A DNA stretch of 64,000 bases from Rotaria macrura (taxonomy: Eukaryota > Rotifera > Eurotatoria > Philodinida > Philodinidae): positions 46,995 to 110,994 of the forward strand of contig OENT01000468.1 in the NCBI GenBank assembly GCA_900239685.1. The letters run 5' to 3'. The notes under the pieces were generated by a model. It made no database searches. It had not been told where the DNA came from and saw only the letters and a program-made list of their open reading frames with translations. Every line of letters starts with the position of its first letter. Position 1 is the first letter of the stretch. Positions 26,731 through 38,545 of this stretch are shown piece by piece. Position numbers and translations under genes: made by a program.

Positions 26731-27843
26731 TTAGCTCGTTATATAAAAAGCCATGCAACGATTAACTATCATAGTAATCCGTTAATAGAAATTTTATCTT
26801 TTAAAAAAACTAGACAGTTTACGTGCTACAGTAATCTCACTCTTTAACGTTACTTATTCAATTTTAGAAAAATTCAATAATGGAAATTAATTTTTGTTTT
26901 TATCAAAGAATATTTAGACGTGTTCACGAACAGTTCTACACGTGATCGGAGAATCCTTCAACAACATTCTCCAATCGATATTATTCTATTTTTATCGTCG
27001 CCAAATATGTCATGATGTTGACAGATCCGAAGCACTTTTCTTCTATATGTGTCAGAGTGGCATTATGAGATAAATACACTGATGTTTGTTTTATTAATAA
27101 AGTATTGTTTGTGAATCAGTCAAAATTTCTTGCATTTATTTGATCTTGATAGTGAAGTAGGATTTGCTCGACCCCTACATAGTTATATGTGATTAGTAAA
27201 AATATGTCGCATCGTAATAAAGAACTAGATGAAGAGATAATAGGATGAAGGAAATGAATTTATCTCGTGTAAGATAAAATTAAATACACAGAAATGATGA
27301 ACACGACAAGTTTACATGCATGGTAAATTTTATAGTTTCATCATCTAGAATTTGCTATTTAATATCCATACTTTAAAACGATACGATACATTAAAACAAT
27401 TTTAATTATGAAAACAACGAAACGAAAATCATTAGATGCACTAGTTGTTTTCTGAAATATTTTTTTTTTCAAGCAAAAACACATACAATATTGTCAATTA
27501 AGCAAATTTATACAATTAATTGAAAAGTCTTAACTTCGATTTAGTTTCATATTTATGGAAATAATATGTCTATTTTATTTTTGCTTTTTATCTTATAGAA
27601 TCAACAATCATATCGAATGTTGACTTATTTTCTACGAAACAAACACATATCAGAGCATAACTTATATCACACACTCAAACAAGGAAGGAAAAACACGACT
27701 GAATAAAATTTTAGTATTTAATTTAAATATTGTATCATATTATGTCGTTGGATAATTACGTGAACGCATGGATGAAAATGAATTTTGATTATCAGTCTTA
27801 AAATATAGAAAGAAAGAAAAGAAAAACAACATATTTTCAACAA
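26731..27843. other. Intergenic, no gene seen
   Basis: AT-rich spacer between the candidate at 26.2-26.7 kb and the end of the coiled-coil gene. No supported frame, repeat or RNA was seen. Confidence 0.45.
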
Positions 27844-30800
27844 TTAGAATTTCTCCTTGGCTTTTCTAATCATCTTTACTTCATGAAATGGGGATAAATT
27901 TGCTTTTGATTGTTGACTATCACGTAAACGCATGTTATCATCTCTTAAGTCACTAATACGATTTTGTAAATGTCGAATAAGTGAGTCTTGATTTAATTCA
28001 TCAACATTGTTCGAAGGCATCGGTTCGAATTTTACCTTAATAAAAGAAAAAGATGCATAAAAGTAAAGTTTTCTTTGAAGCAAACATTTCAAAAGAAACC
28101 TTTTTAGGAGATTCCGCATGATATGAGCTCATTCGTTCATCATTATGATGCGCCGTTGTTCTTTCATCGTTACGATACAGTGGTATTCGTTCATCATTAC
28201 GAAACGGTGATACTCTTTCATCTGTACGAAATGGTGCTGCTCGATCATCTTGACGAAACGTAGTTGTTCGTTCATCGTTACGGCTTGAATTATTCAATGT
28301 AATTCGTTGTTTCGTCAAACTAAAATTTGTTTTTTTTTTTGATATATTCAATATAGAACTTTCGTAGCTTATCAACGAACCGATCCAGTTCAGTGGCAAT
28401 ATGGTCTTCAAGTTTTTGTACAAGATTGTCAATGGTATCGTTTTGTTGTGATGACAATTGAAATGGATTAAACGAACTATTATTAGTACGGCTGTCACAT
28501 GTTTGCGATAGACGGTCATTTTCCTGGTTGAAATTAAAAATTTTATCAAAATAAATATGAAGACAAGTTTCGTTTTGTTTTGATTTGATTTTTACTTTTC
28601 TATGCTTTGAAAATGAATTTCTTGTTGTTGGTGTTTGTTGATGATTTTCATCATAGTTTCGATTTGAATAATCTGTTGTCTACAAACATAGATTTTATTT
28701 CAACAATATTGAAAAATAAGATAAACAAATATTTATTAATGAATTGATTTACTCGATCTATTAATACTTTTGATTTTTTTAAAAATTTTGTTTTTGTTTC
28801 AATTTGAACTCTCTGTTCAAGTATATAATTACGAACATCGTCAACTGTATCTTGAAGTAATTTCTATTTATAGAACAATAAATAATGTATCCGATGAAAA
28901 CAAAAAATCAAATTCGAGAAACATACAAGTACACTTCGAGTTGGTAGTCGTTCAATAATCGATTCACGATCGTATGTAAACGATGAAATATGTCTTGGAA
29001 AATGCGAAAAAGAAATATATTGCAAAAAGCAAAATTATAAAAATAGCGTTATATACGGAATAGTAGCATAGACATGTGATGGACTATCCATGGCCATAAG
29101 TAATTTCTTAATTGAATCATTTATTGAGCGTACACAAGTTTTTTCCGAAGTTTCCAAATTACTAAAAAGTTCATGTTGACGTAATGCTGCATCAGCATTT
29201 TCAGTCGAAACTTGGTCTAATGTTTCTTCTAATTCCCGGACACGCTCTTGTATACGAGTAAATTCAGTATCTTTTTCCTAGTTCAATAATTATTTAATGG
29301 ATTTTAAAGTATCTAATTAAGCTTGGAAATAAAAAGAAATGCCGTTAGGCATATTTCCCTCTTAGAATGAAAACTCTATGCAATTAAACAAAGAAAAACA
29401 CTCGACATAGAAAGTATTCTTATCTATATACGGAAGTTTGTCTCTAAAGATTATTATTGATCCTGTATTCATTGATTTACTTTTTTTTCTTTATTGTAAA
29501 CCTTCAATAAAAGTAGATCCATTATTGATATGAATTCATTGTTTTTTCAACTCATAAAAAACATGAGTAACAAATATTTATTTAAAGATGTGAAGAAGTT
29601 CGATTGTGATGTTTAACAGAGAGAACTATTTCTATGGTCTTGTTAAGAGAGAAAGAAAGAGAGAGAGAGAGAAAAGAAGTCGCGAACTAAAGTAGCCTAT
29701 TTAGATGTCTAGTTGAACATTACTTAATGCAGTCAATATAAGATAAACAAGAGAACAAGTTCAAATCAGTCAATTCATCACTAGAATATTTATATATGTA
29801 TAGAGTAGAAATATTAGATTCAAGTTGAATATTTTAGCTTCGTATATACAAATTGAAGTTCTCAATGAAAACAATACTGGTATAAAAAAATGTCTTTTCC
29901 AACTACGAATAAGTCAATGATTACTCAAGTCTATCTGTTGCAGTTTTTAATGCTTCAGATCGTCTTCAATAAATGTGAAATGGATCTTTGTTTTTTGTTT
30001 TTTTATAAAAGAATCATTCATCTCAATTGTACATAACGGAAAATCTAGAAAGTACCCATTTTATTTATGGGTTCGTCTACACCACTTATGAAGACTCTAT
30101 GTAACCACTATTTTTACCTAAACAGATGTATAATGAAGAAAGTTAAAATCACTTTTAAATAAATAGAATTTTTCTTTTCTTTACACACCTGTTGAAATTG
30201 ATTACGTAGTCGGGTAATTTCATCTTGAAATTCTTTTCGGCATTGTTCTTTAGTACCATAAACAGCATTGATACGTTCACGACCACTTTCTTTCAACATT
30301 AGTTTAGCTTCACTTGATTGCTAGGATAAAAATAACATATGTAATATTTTGTCTTCTAGACAAAAACGTCGACATGATACCATTTCTGCATTATACAGTT
30401 TTTGTTCTAAACGTTGACAACGTTCATGTTCAATATTTAGTTGATGTTGTAAATCTTTCAATAGACGAGTTTTTTCTTCTTCGAATTTAGCTCGTTCACC
30501 GGCTAGCAATAGATCTTTATGTTCGTTCCAAACCTTTCGTTCACGTTCCATCCGATCTTCCATCTAATAACAATAGATCGTTTTCTTTGATACAAATAGT
30601 ATAATGATACGAACCTGTACTATAGTATTTTTATGTGCTGATGTTAGAGCAATGATTTCATTGTCTTTTTGAAAAACTAAGGCCTTCATTTTGGCGATTT
30701 CCCGATCTTTAGCCTAGTTATTGTAAACAAAACGGATGTTTAACATTTTAAAACGAACAACAGCAATAACGCATATAAACAACTCTTACAAGTACATTCC

Positions 30801-31165
30801 AATTCGAGCTCGTATTTGAACGTTGAGATGTATTACGACCGAACTTCAATAGAAACGAACAACACAAAGGATTGATAAGTTGAATATTGATTTTGAAAGA
30901 AATTATTTTACCGATTGTTCGGCCGGAGCACACGATGAACGCGATAGATCATTTTGATGACTTGTATCGATCGTTTCATTTCTAATCAATTAGTAAATAA
31001 TCACTCGTTGAACTTATGTTGAAATTCTATAACCTACCTTATCGAGTCCATTGTATCGTTTTTTCGCTTGAGTTCATTTTCTAATACTCGATATTTCTCT
31101 TCGAAGGTTTGTCGTGGATGATGATGATGATGATGATGATGATGGGAAGAACGTCGATCACTCAT
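27844..31165 (-). CDS. Coiled-coil protein with His9 tract and 9-residue tandem repeat
   Basis: Thirteen exons join in phase to 574 residues: 31038-31165, 30912-30981, 30790-30843, 30615-30713, 30381-30563, 30189-30320, 29057-29277, 28927-28993, 28753-28863, 28596-28679, 28360-28523, 28100-28319 and 27844-28035. The ATG at 31165 opens with MSDRRSS and nine histidines. Residues from about 85 to 290 are heptad-like and charged (for example EDRMERERKVWNEHKDLL), typical of a long coiled coil. A second helical region follows. A low-complexity segment then contains six copies of a unit like RNDERTTTF, and a final short coiled coil ends in RKAKEKF. The intron between 28360 and 28319 is only 40 bp, while the intron 29278-30188 is about 0.9 kb and holds an AG microsatellite. 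A cytoskeletal or centrosomal/ciliary scaffold role is possible by analogy with similar coiled-coil proteins, but I cannot assign a family. Confidence 0.8.
28121..28282 (-). repeat. 27-bp coding minisatellite, six units
   Basis: Six consecutive 27-base units within an exon of the coiled-coil gene encode six 9-residue repeats of consensus R-N-D-E-R-x-x-x-[FY]. The units read RNDERTTTF, RQDDRAAPF, RTDERVSPF, RNDERIPLY, RNDERTTAH and HNDERMSSY. The unit length keeps the frame, so copy number can change without disrupting the protein. Confidence 0.9.
29646..29676. repeat. AG microsatellite in an intron
   Basis: An imperfect (AG)n/(AAAG)n tract in the 0.9-kb intron of the coiled-coil gene. Confidence 0.85.
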
Positions 31166-31986
31166 AATTCAAATTTTATTATGCTCAGTTTATAGGTACT
31201 TCAATGCATTGTATTGAAATCAGTATATGAGAATGTTAGAAGTCAATTTTTTTTAGATCAATGAATAACAACGTAAAACTGAAGTGAAGCTCTAGATGAT
31301 GAACGAAGCAGAGATCAATAAGAAGATGGTAATGGTAGTAAAATATTTGAAAGCGTGCTGTTGTCGATGTACATTTCTTTTGATTCCTCTGTCAGCACAC
31401 AACCGCAATTTTTACTGAGACGTGTACATATCCTTTCTCGTCTCTCTCGCTCTCTCGTTTTCACTATGAGCTCTTTTGTTCTCGTCAAAACGACTCTTTC
31501 TATCCATCTTTCTCTTACTTTTATTCATACCTAGGTGCCTTTTAAAGTGCTACTATGCTTTCATTTTGAAATGGTATGTTGTATAGTCAAAAAAGAAAGT
31601 CATCTGTATAGTTTGTCGCAAAGCAATGGCATTTTACAAGTTAATCAATTTGTACATTCACGTTTCACCTTAAGAGAAAAGAGCAATTTTTATCAAATGC
31701 AATGCCTTTACAAATAGTTAGCTATTTAAATTTCTTAGAGGAAAAATGAAACGCCCAAGTCAAACCAAACAACAGCAAGAACAGAAAAAAGAAAAAGCTT
31801 TCTTCATCGGATCTCTTGATCCTACTGTTTTATATTTTATTATGAGTTTATTTTTTCAGAACACACATGCAAAATGCAAAGAAAAAAAAACGATAAAGAT
31901 TATATTATCGGACGCACATATATGAGGAATCTACACAGAAAAAAAAACAATGGAATTCATCACCGTTAGTCAATAGAGAAAAAAAT
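31166..31986. promoter_or_regulatory. Presumed promoter/5' leader of the coiled-coil gene and 3' flank of the GPCR gene
   Basis: An 821-base spacer separates the coiled-coil start from the GPCR stop. It includes a pyrimidine-rich block at about 31430-31525 (ctcgtctctctcgctctctcg) like those upstream of other genes here. The promoter reading rests on position and texture only. No TATA box was pinned down. Confidence 0.3.
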
Positions 31987-34900
31987 TCATTTAAATGTAA
32001 CTCGTTGAACAATACCCGTCGATGGCATTGGTACATCTGATACTGCTCTAGCTCGAATATCGTCAGCATCATCAAGACTAGTACGATAAACACTCATTCC
32101 ACCAAGATGCGTCGTTTCATTGTGACTGCCTGTACTATCTTCTGGTGTTTTCGTAACGTCATGATCATGTTTGTCTGACCCACTGCCTAATATATTACTT
32201 ATTGTTCCACCAACAACACTCGCACTTGCTCCACCATGACGTTGAAATGCTTGCATGGAAAATCGACGATTTTTTCGTCGTTGTCCATGTCGTTTTGTTA
32301 AATGTGGATTGTCTTTACGCATTGTTTTTGTTTTTAAAACATGTAATGATGTGTATAGACGTTTTAATTCCGCCTTGTATAATAGAAAGAAAACATAAAA
32401 ATGTGACGATTCTCTTTTCTAAGTGTTAATACGAAGTACATACTCGAATTTCTTCTGGATCCATATCTCGTATATTTAATTCACCGAATTCAATATCACC
32501 ATTCGATTGTAATTTTGTAACTAGATCAGCTGTTTCAACACCATCGGGTAACGAACGAAATCGGTCTCGTACACCATATTCTTCAGTAACGGGTCGAAAT
32601 ATGTAACATAACTAAATAGACAAAATTCAGCAGTTAATTTCTGACATGAACAAAAACACATTTTCTTCTATATTTACTTTTGTACAAAAAATAAATATTA
32701 TCATACATGTGACTGTACAATGGCATCGACAAAACGATAGCATAAAAAGAGTATCTGGATCAATCGATGCCCATAAACAATCTCTATACAATACAATGAT
32801 GAAATGATTTTCTTTCAATCTAAACGATGATTATTTCATTTAGTTTACCTGATAATATGAATTAATGTTGAAAACAGCATTTCACAAACTACAACAATCG
32901 TAATTAATTTACGTTCGTGATATTCACATGGAGCTGTGCGTGTACTATAGATGAAACGGATTCCAACACAAAGAAAAACGAATTCCGCTAAAAATGAGTA
33001 AACAAAAACATGAATGGAAAAATATTTTCTCATTGAAATAACAAACAAACCAAATTGAACGAGATAATCCCATGAACGTGGTCGACATGTTTGAAAATAA
33101 CGTTTATTTCTATAAGTAAAGCCGTGTCCCAATAAATAATCTTCGAGCGAAAGATTTTCATTAGCATGATCAATATTAACAAATGTCCAACCAAGTAAAT
33201 AACCGGTGATAGATATGGATATAAAAAATAATATTCGTAAAATATCTTTTTCTTTTACTTGTACACAATGAGCTTTACGAGATTGAAATTCTGCTAACAT
33301 TCTAATGAAAACATACAAATACGAAAGTTTGTTTCTGGTTTTCTGATTTATTTCATTTATCAAATTTACTTATAGATCCGTAAAATTAATGTACCATAAA
33401 CAATTGTAAAACCAAGTTCACGAAGCCTATAAAGAACAAGGAAATTCAATGTTTTCGAAATTAAATAATGAATAAACTATGCACAGGAAGCTAATATAAA
33501 TATATAAACAGTGCCCTTAAATAATCAGAATTGTGGAAATAACAATTTGATTTAGAAGAATGATTGAGTTAACATAGTTCATATTGACTTTATATGAGAG
33601 AGAAAAAAAAGCAAAGATTTTGAATTTCTTAAACAAAACAAGCAATTAAACAACGTACATGCATACATTGAGAAAAACCAAGGAAATTCCTTACGACTAG
33701 AAGAAGTCATCTTCGCTCAGAATGTTCTCACACATATTGTTGATAAGTTTCAACATATGATTTTATTTAGTTCGAGACATAACATATCATTCATTCAAAG
33801 ATAATCATGAGACATCAACTGTCTTCAATGATTGATTTTCTTCGTACAATATGACATAGTTTTGAAATCGACTAAATGATATATAGCTTATAATTTATGC
33901 AATTGATGTATCTCATAGACTGTATTTTATAAAGCAACATGTTTCTCAATCTGTTCGTAGCCGTTTTCAAAATATTCGACTAACAGATATGAAATAATCT
34001 AGAAATGACATGTTTTACGCTTGAAGAAATGTTCTATAAGACTAGAGATTAGTAAACTGTCATTAAAAGTAGAAGTCTGAGATTGATCAATCTTCATGTC
34101 TCAGCACACCTAAGGAGAATATTTACTGTAATGTGACCTTGAATGTCAAACAAGACTTTTTTGACATGAGTTTGAAGCGCATTAATGTTAATCGTTTTAT
34201 TGACAAACAAAGTTCTACATATCTACACCGTGCCATAAGATCGGAAATTGCAATCTTTTGTGACCCTGAGACACAATGACGTTTCCATTATCTTTGATGA
34301 TCTTGGCATACATCTTCGCTGTACTGATAGCTTTTATCATGAAATTCTTCGGGAATATTTCTCTAATGCATAGAAATCATTGAGAAAAAGTTTCAAGGTC
34401 ACTACTTAAATCGATTTCGAATTAGACGATACTTTTTCATGACGAATCTCAATGATTTTTTGTCGTGAATAAATTGCATGCAAGTTTTATATAGAAAAAA
34501 AAAACAAAGAATAATATGTATTGGTAATAGAAGCAATAATGAACTTTCAAATGAAGATTCAAAGATCTATCACTGAAATCGTCTTGCTTATCACTCTCTG
34601 TTGACTTTCATCTAGTTCTATTGATCGAACATGTATGATAGTACAAATTTTTATCTTCAAATACAGTTTCACTTGCTAGCAAGAGTTGTTTGATTACTAC
34701 TCTAAACTATGTTCTTTTCAAGAATATTGAATTTCTTCTTATTAATATCTATTGTTAAAGTTCTATGACCTCAATCGAACAAGAAAATTTCTATTCATAT
34801 ACAAATAAATGAGAATTAATAGAGTATTCGATTGTCATCTAGTTTTTCATGTAACATACCAGGGCATTATTAAACAAACGATTCCATGTGGACCGAAACT

Positions 34901-36393
34901 ATCAACAATAACCTAAATAGGATTAGAATAAAAAAAAATCGAAGTAAATAGTCGAAGCAAAAATCATTAAGATTCTATTTTTTTCTTCTTCTTCTTTTTC
35001 TTCTTCTTACAGATGCGTAGAGTAGTGCAGCTCCGAAAAGAACCAATTCAAGTAAAATCCACATTGAATGTTTAATGATTTTAATTTTACGTCGTTGAAA
35101 TACAATAGCAGCAAGTATAGCAACAAAAACAATGAATATAGATTGAATAAATATGATAATTGTACGTAAAAAACGATTATATTTGACTAAACATAAATGT
35201 GGATTACATTCACATGTATTCATTCTTGTTAATAATGACGTTTCGTCAATAGTGTCATTCCATTCTAGTTCCTGTCCATTAATACTTATTGTTGTGTTAC
35301 CATGTGGACCTTTACAGAAACATTCATATGCGCCTAATGTAAAACCTTGTCCACTCTGATGATAACACTAATAATAGAAGAAAACAAATCAAATGAAGAA
35401 AACAAAATCGAGACGAAAAGAATCTAATTAACAACCTTCATAGTACTTGGACATTTATGTGTACCACCGAAAGGTACATCATTATTCGCACATTGATTAA
35501 TATCAATTGACGATATGTTAAAATAAGTAACAAATAAGTAACTAGAACGAAACAACAAATCAATAAATATTAATCGAATTTGTTTGCTTTAATGAGTTTC
35601 TTTTTTTTTCTTACTGATTTGTTAAAGGAGAAATATGAGCCATAATATAAGTTTCATTTTTATTCTTCTCACATAAAACAGGCCCAAGCCACCAACCATT
35701 TGTAGATAGTGTACGTTGTGGATCATTATTCATTGTTTCACGTACATTTGACATTGTAAAACTTTGTAAGATAGTGTCTTGTTTCATAAAGTCATCATTG
35801 ACTTTTTCGTAATCGATTATATTGACTATGGAATTATTCAAACGTGAATATTTGATTAAATATGATCCAGCATTATCGTATGATAAAATTCTTATATCGA
35901 TCTCTTTTATTTGTATATAACTAGCTAATAATATGCGTATATCAAGACTAAAATCATTACGAAATTTTTCCAAGAGATCTTCACTTATATAATTCGATGA
36001 TTGATTTAATTTCATGCGAATTTTTTTCATTGTTCGTTTTAATGCAACGATTTCATCTTGAAATGTTTGTTCAATTAAAAGAATAATTTGCGCCGATAAG
36101 GAATTGTCTAATGGTAATCGATAAATTCCATCTAATGCCATGTTTATTGTACAATCAGTTAACACAGACGAACTTGTTCGATGTAATAATATTCGACGTA
36201 GCATATTGGTATAATGTTGCTTATCATTAATCGTTGAAGTTTGCCGCTTTAGACGGTGATTTATAGATATATGAGAATTTTTCGTATGAAAAAAGATCCA
36301 AAAACTAATGATAGATACAACAATAACTAATGTTATGTATGAATAAATTGATATGCTATGAAAAACTGATTGTTTAGATTTTGAATTGAACAT
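31987..36393 (-). CDS. GPR158/GPR179-like orphan class C G-protein-coupled receptor
   Basis: Ten exons join in phase to 800 residues: 35615-36393, 35436-35541, 35011-35367, 34860-34912, 33370-33426, 33051-33301, 32849-32987, 32678-32783, 32444-32611 and 31987-32373. Residues 1-40 hold a hydrophobic signal or anchor, followed by a possible furin-like site (HRLKRQ). A large ectodomain follows, comparable in position to the Cache domain of GPR158. A Cys-rich EGF-like segment begins with SIDINQC and continues through GTHKCPSTMKC to LGAYECFC. The membrane domain starts near residue 362. Cys427 (GIVCLIMPW) and Cys523 (TCRPRSWDYL) match the conserved TM3-ECL2 disulfide pair, and the TM5 AEFVFLCVG region and the RTAPCEYHERK segment follow the family pattern. 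After TM7 the tail has ELKRLYTSLHVLKTKT and KDNPHLTKR, which resemble the conserved region after TM7 in GPR158. In vertebrates these receptors bind RGS7-Gbeta5 complexes. That role is known of the family and only inferred here. Confidence 0.88.
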
Positions 36394-37634
36394 GTTATGA
36401 TAATAAATATGATTTTGTTAAATTAAATATAAGACGATTAAGGGAAAAAAAATAATAATAGTAATAGTAATCTTTTTATTTCATGATAAGATTCTTAGAC
36501 TAAAAGAAAAATCGATTTAATTAACAAAAATAAAAGGAAGCAAAAAAGAAAGAAAACAACATTTATTAAAATAGATCGATGGATAAACATAATCATAATA
36601 AATAATTTTACATGCAGTTTATTATTGGCATGTTTATAAAACATGACCCAATATATAAATATCTATTATAGTTTAGAGAATCTAGCTGTGCTTATGACAT
36701 GAATTTACGTACCGTAGATCTTTATGGTTATTTAATTAGACTATCCAGATTGTTTTATGTGTTTGACGTTATTGTATCGATCTTTCTATCTTATGGACTA
36801 TTCTATTTAAGCTACATAATAATACGAGACTACTCAATGTCATTGTCGTCATCATTGTCTCAAAGACTAAATCTGTTCTGTCTTTTTCTTCTTTTCTCTT
36901 ATTTTTTCTTCTTCTTCTTCTCGACTGTCGACCGAACGCAAGTCGACTTGCGCGTTCGCAAGCTTGCTTTTATAATTGATCATTTGTTTTTTGGCATTCA
37001 CTTGGTTCCTCGTTCTCAAAAATATAACCATTGAATTGTATGCAATTTTGACGAGTTTGACTGATCTTTAGACTTATTCTTATGTCTAAAGAATACATAA
37101 CTAACTTACACATTGTAAAAGAACTCATTAAATTACTCATAGATAACACGTTTTCTTTTCTTTGATTGGATTGTCTTCGTTTGTCACGAGTAGGGAAGGA
37201 TATTCTCATTACATACGATAGGTTTCATCAATTGAGAAGACATGTTCACAAGCAATCAATGACCGACCGTTAGATAGAAAGAATAAAGATACATAAGAAA
37301 TATATCGGTTAGTAGATATGACATAATCAATAACATGAATTTAATGATTATATATGTAAAATAATAGAACAAATGTTGGTAATAAAAGTGCAGAAGAAAA
37401 CTAAATCAATTAATGTTAATCCTGAAGATCTACTAAAGTCTAAGACAGTGATGAAGATGTAGATGTCTGCAGACATATGTAATAATAATGAACTATCTAT
37501 CTCTCGGTTCCTATTTATTTGTTTGTCTATAAATATATTATCGTTGTATGTTTATAATATAATCAAAACTTACCACAAATGATTAGATGTCCATTTTGAT
37601 GTTGTAATTCTTATTAATATAAAAAAGAAGGATT

Positions 37635-37677
37635 AATATATATATATATATATATATACACTATATATATATATATG
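37635..37677. repeat. AT dinucleotide microsatellite
   Basis: Two (AT)n tracts separated by a short cac interruption, upstream of the GPCR gene. Confidence 0.9.
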
Positions 37678-38520
37678 ATGCGTTAGTTTTCTTTTTCTCA
37701 TTTATTTTAAACTCTTCTCATTTTCTACGCTTGATTTTTCACACACACTAAAATTTCTTTTTTTTTTCTTTTTCTGCACTATTTTTTTGTAGAGATGTAA
37801 CTGAAGGACACAGGAAGAAGTATCGTTTTATATTGTTTTTCACATGCAGACATAAACATTCTGTCGATCTGTCTATTATGTTCTACTATACACCGCTATC
37901 TAAATTTATTGACAAGCATGCAGTGAAATATGTGTGCGCACGCCTGTCTTTAGACAAGAGTAGAGGGAGAGGGAGAGAGAGAGCAATGAAAGACGGAGGG
38001 GCAATTTTTTCGCACTTTCTGGCGCATATGTTCTAATTCTCACCGGAATTCTTCAGCCCGAGCGCACGGTCGTTTCCTTTAGACGACAGCGACTCAAGTC
38101 GATACACTACCACATATAAACATAAATGTAGATTTCATGTTCGCATCGACAGAAAGCTCGGTCTCTAGTAGGAAACCAGTACTAGAAACATCTCTTTCTT
38201 CTACCACTATTCTTCGGTTTCTTTTTCTTCATGTTCTGTGCATTTTCCTTTTGCTTTTCTTTTTTTCTTATATATATATATATATATTCTCTCTCTGATG
38301 AGCGTGCGAATGCTTTGGTCGGAACCGACGATAGTCTCTTGCTTATACTACAACTCCTGTTCTTCGACGACGGTGACGCTAGAAAAAACGTCGTTTTTTC
38401 CTTACATTCGTTGCCGTTTCTTGTCATATTTTGGACAGCAGTAGCAGCGACGTTTGTCTTTAGGGTCCTTGTCTTCTTCGTCTCGTTCTTTTTCTTTTCT
38501 TTCTGTCTCTGGCTCTGTCT

Positions 38521-38545
38521 CTCTGTCTCTCTCTCTCTCTCTCTC
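38521..38545. repeat. CT dinucleotide microsatellite
   Basis: A near-pure CT run inside the pyrimidine-rich block upstream of the GPCR gene. It accounts for the arginine/glutamate-rich open frame seen on the opposite strand. Confidence 0.9.
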
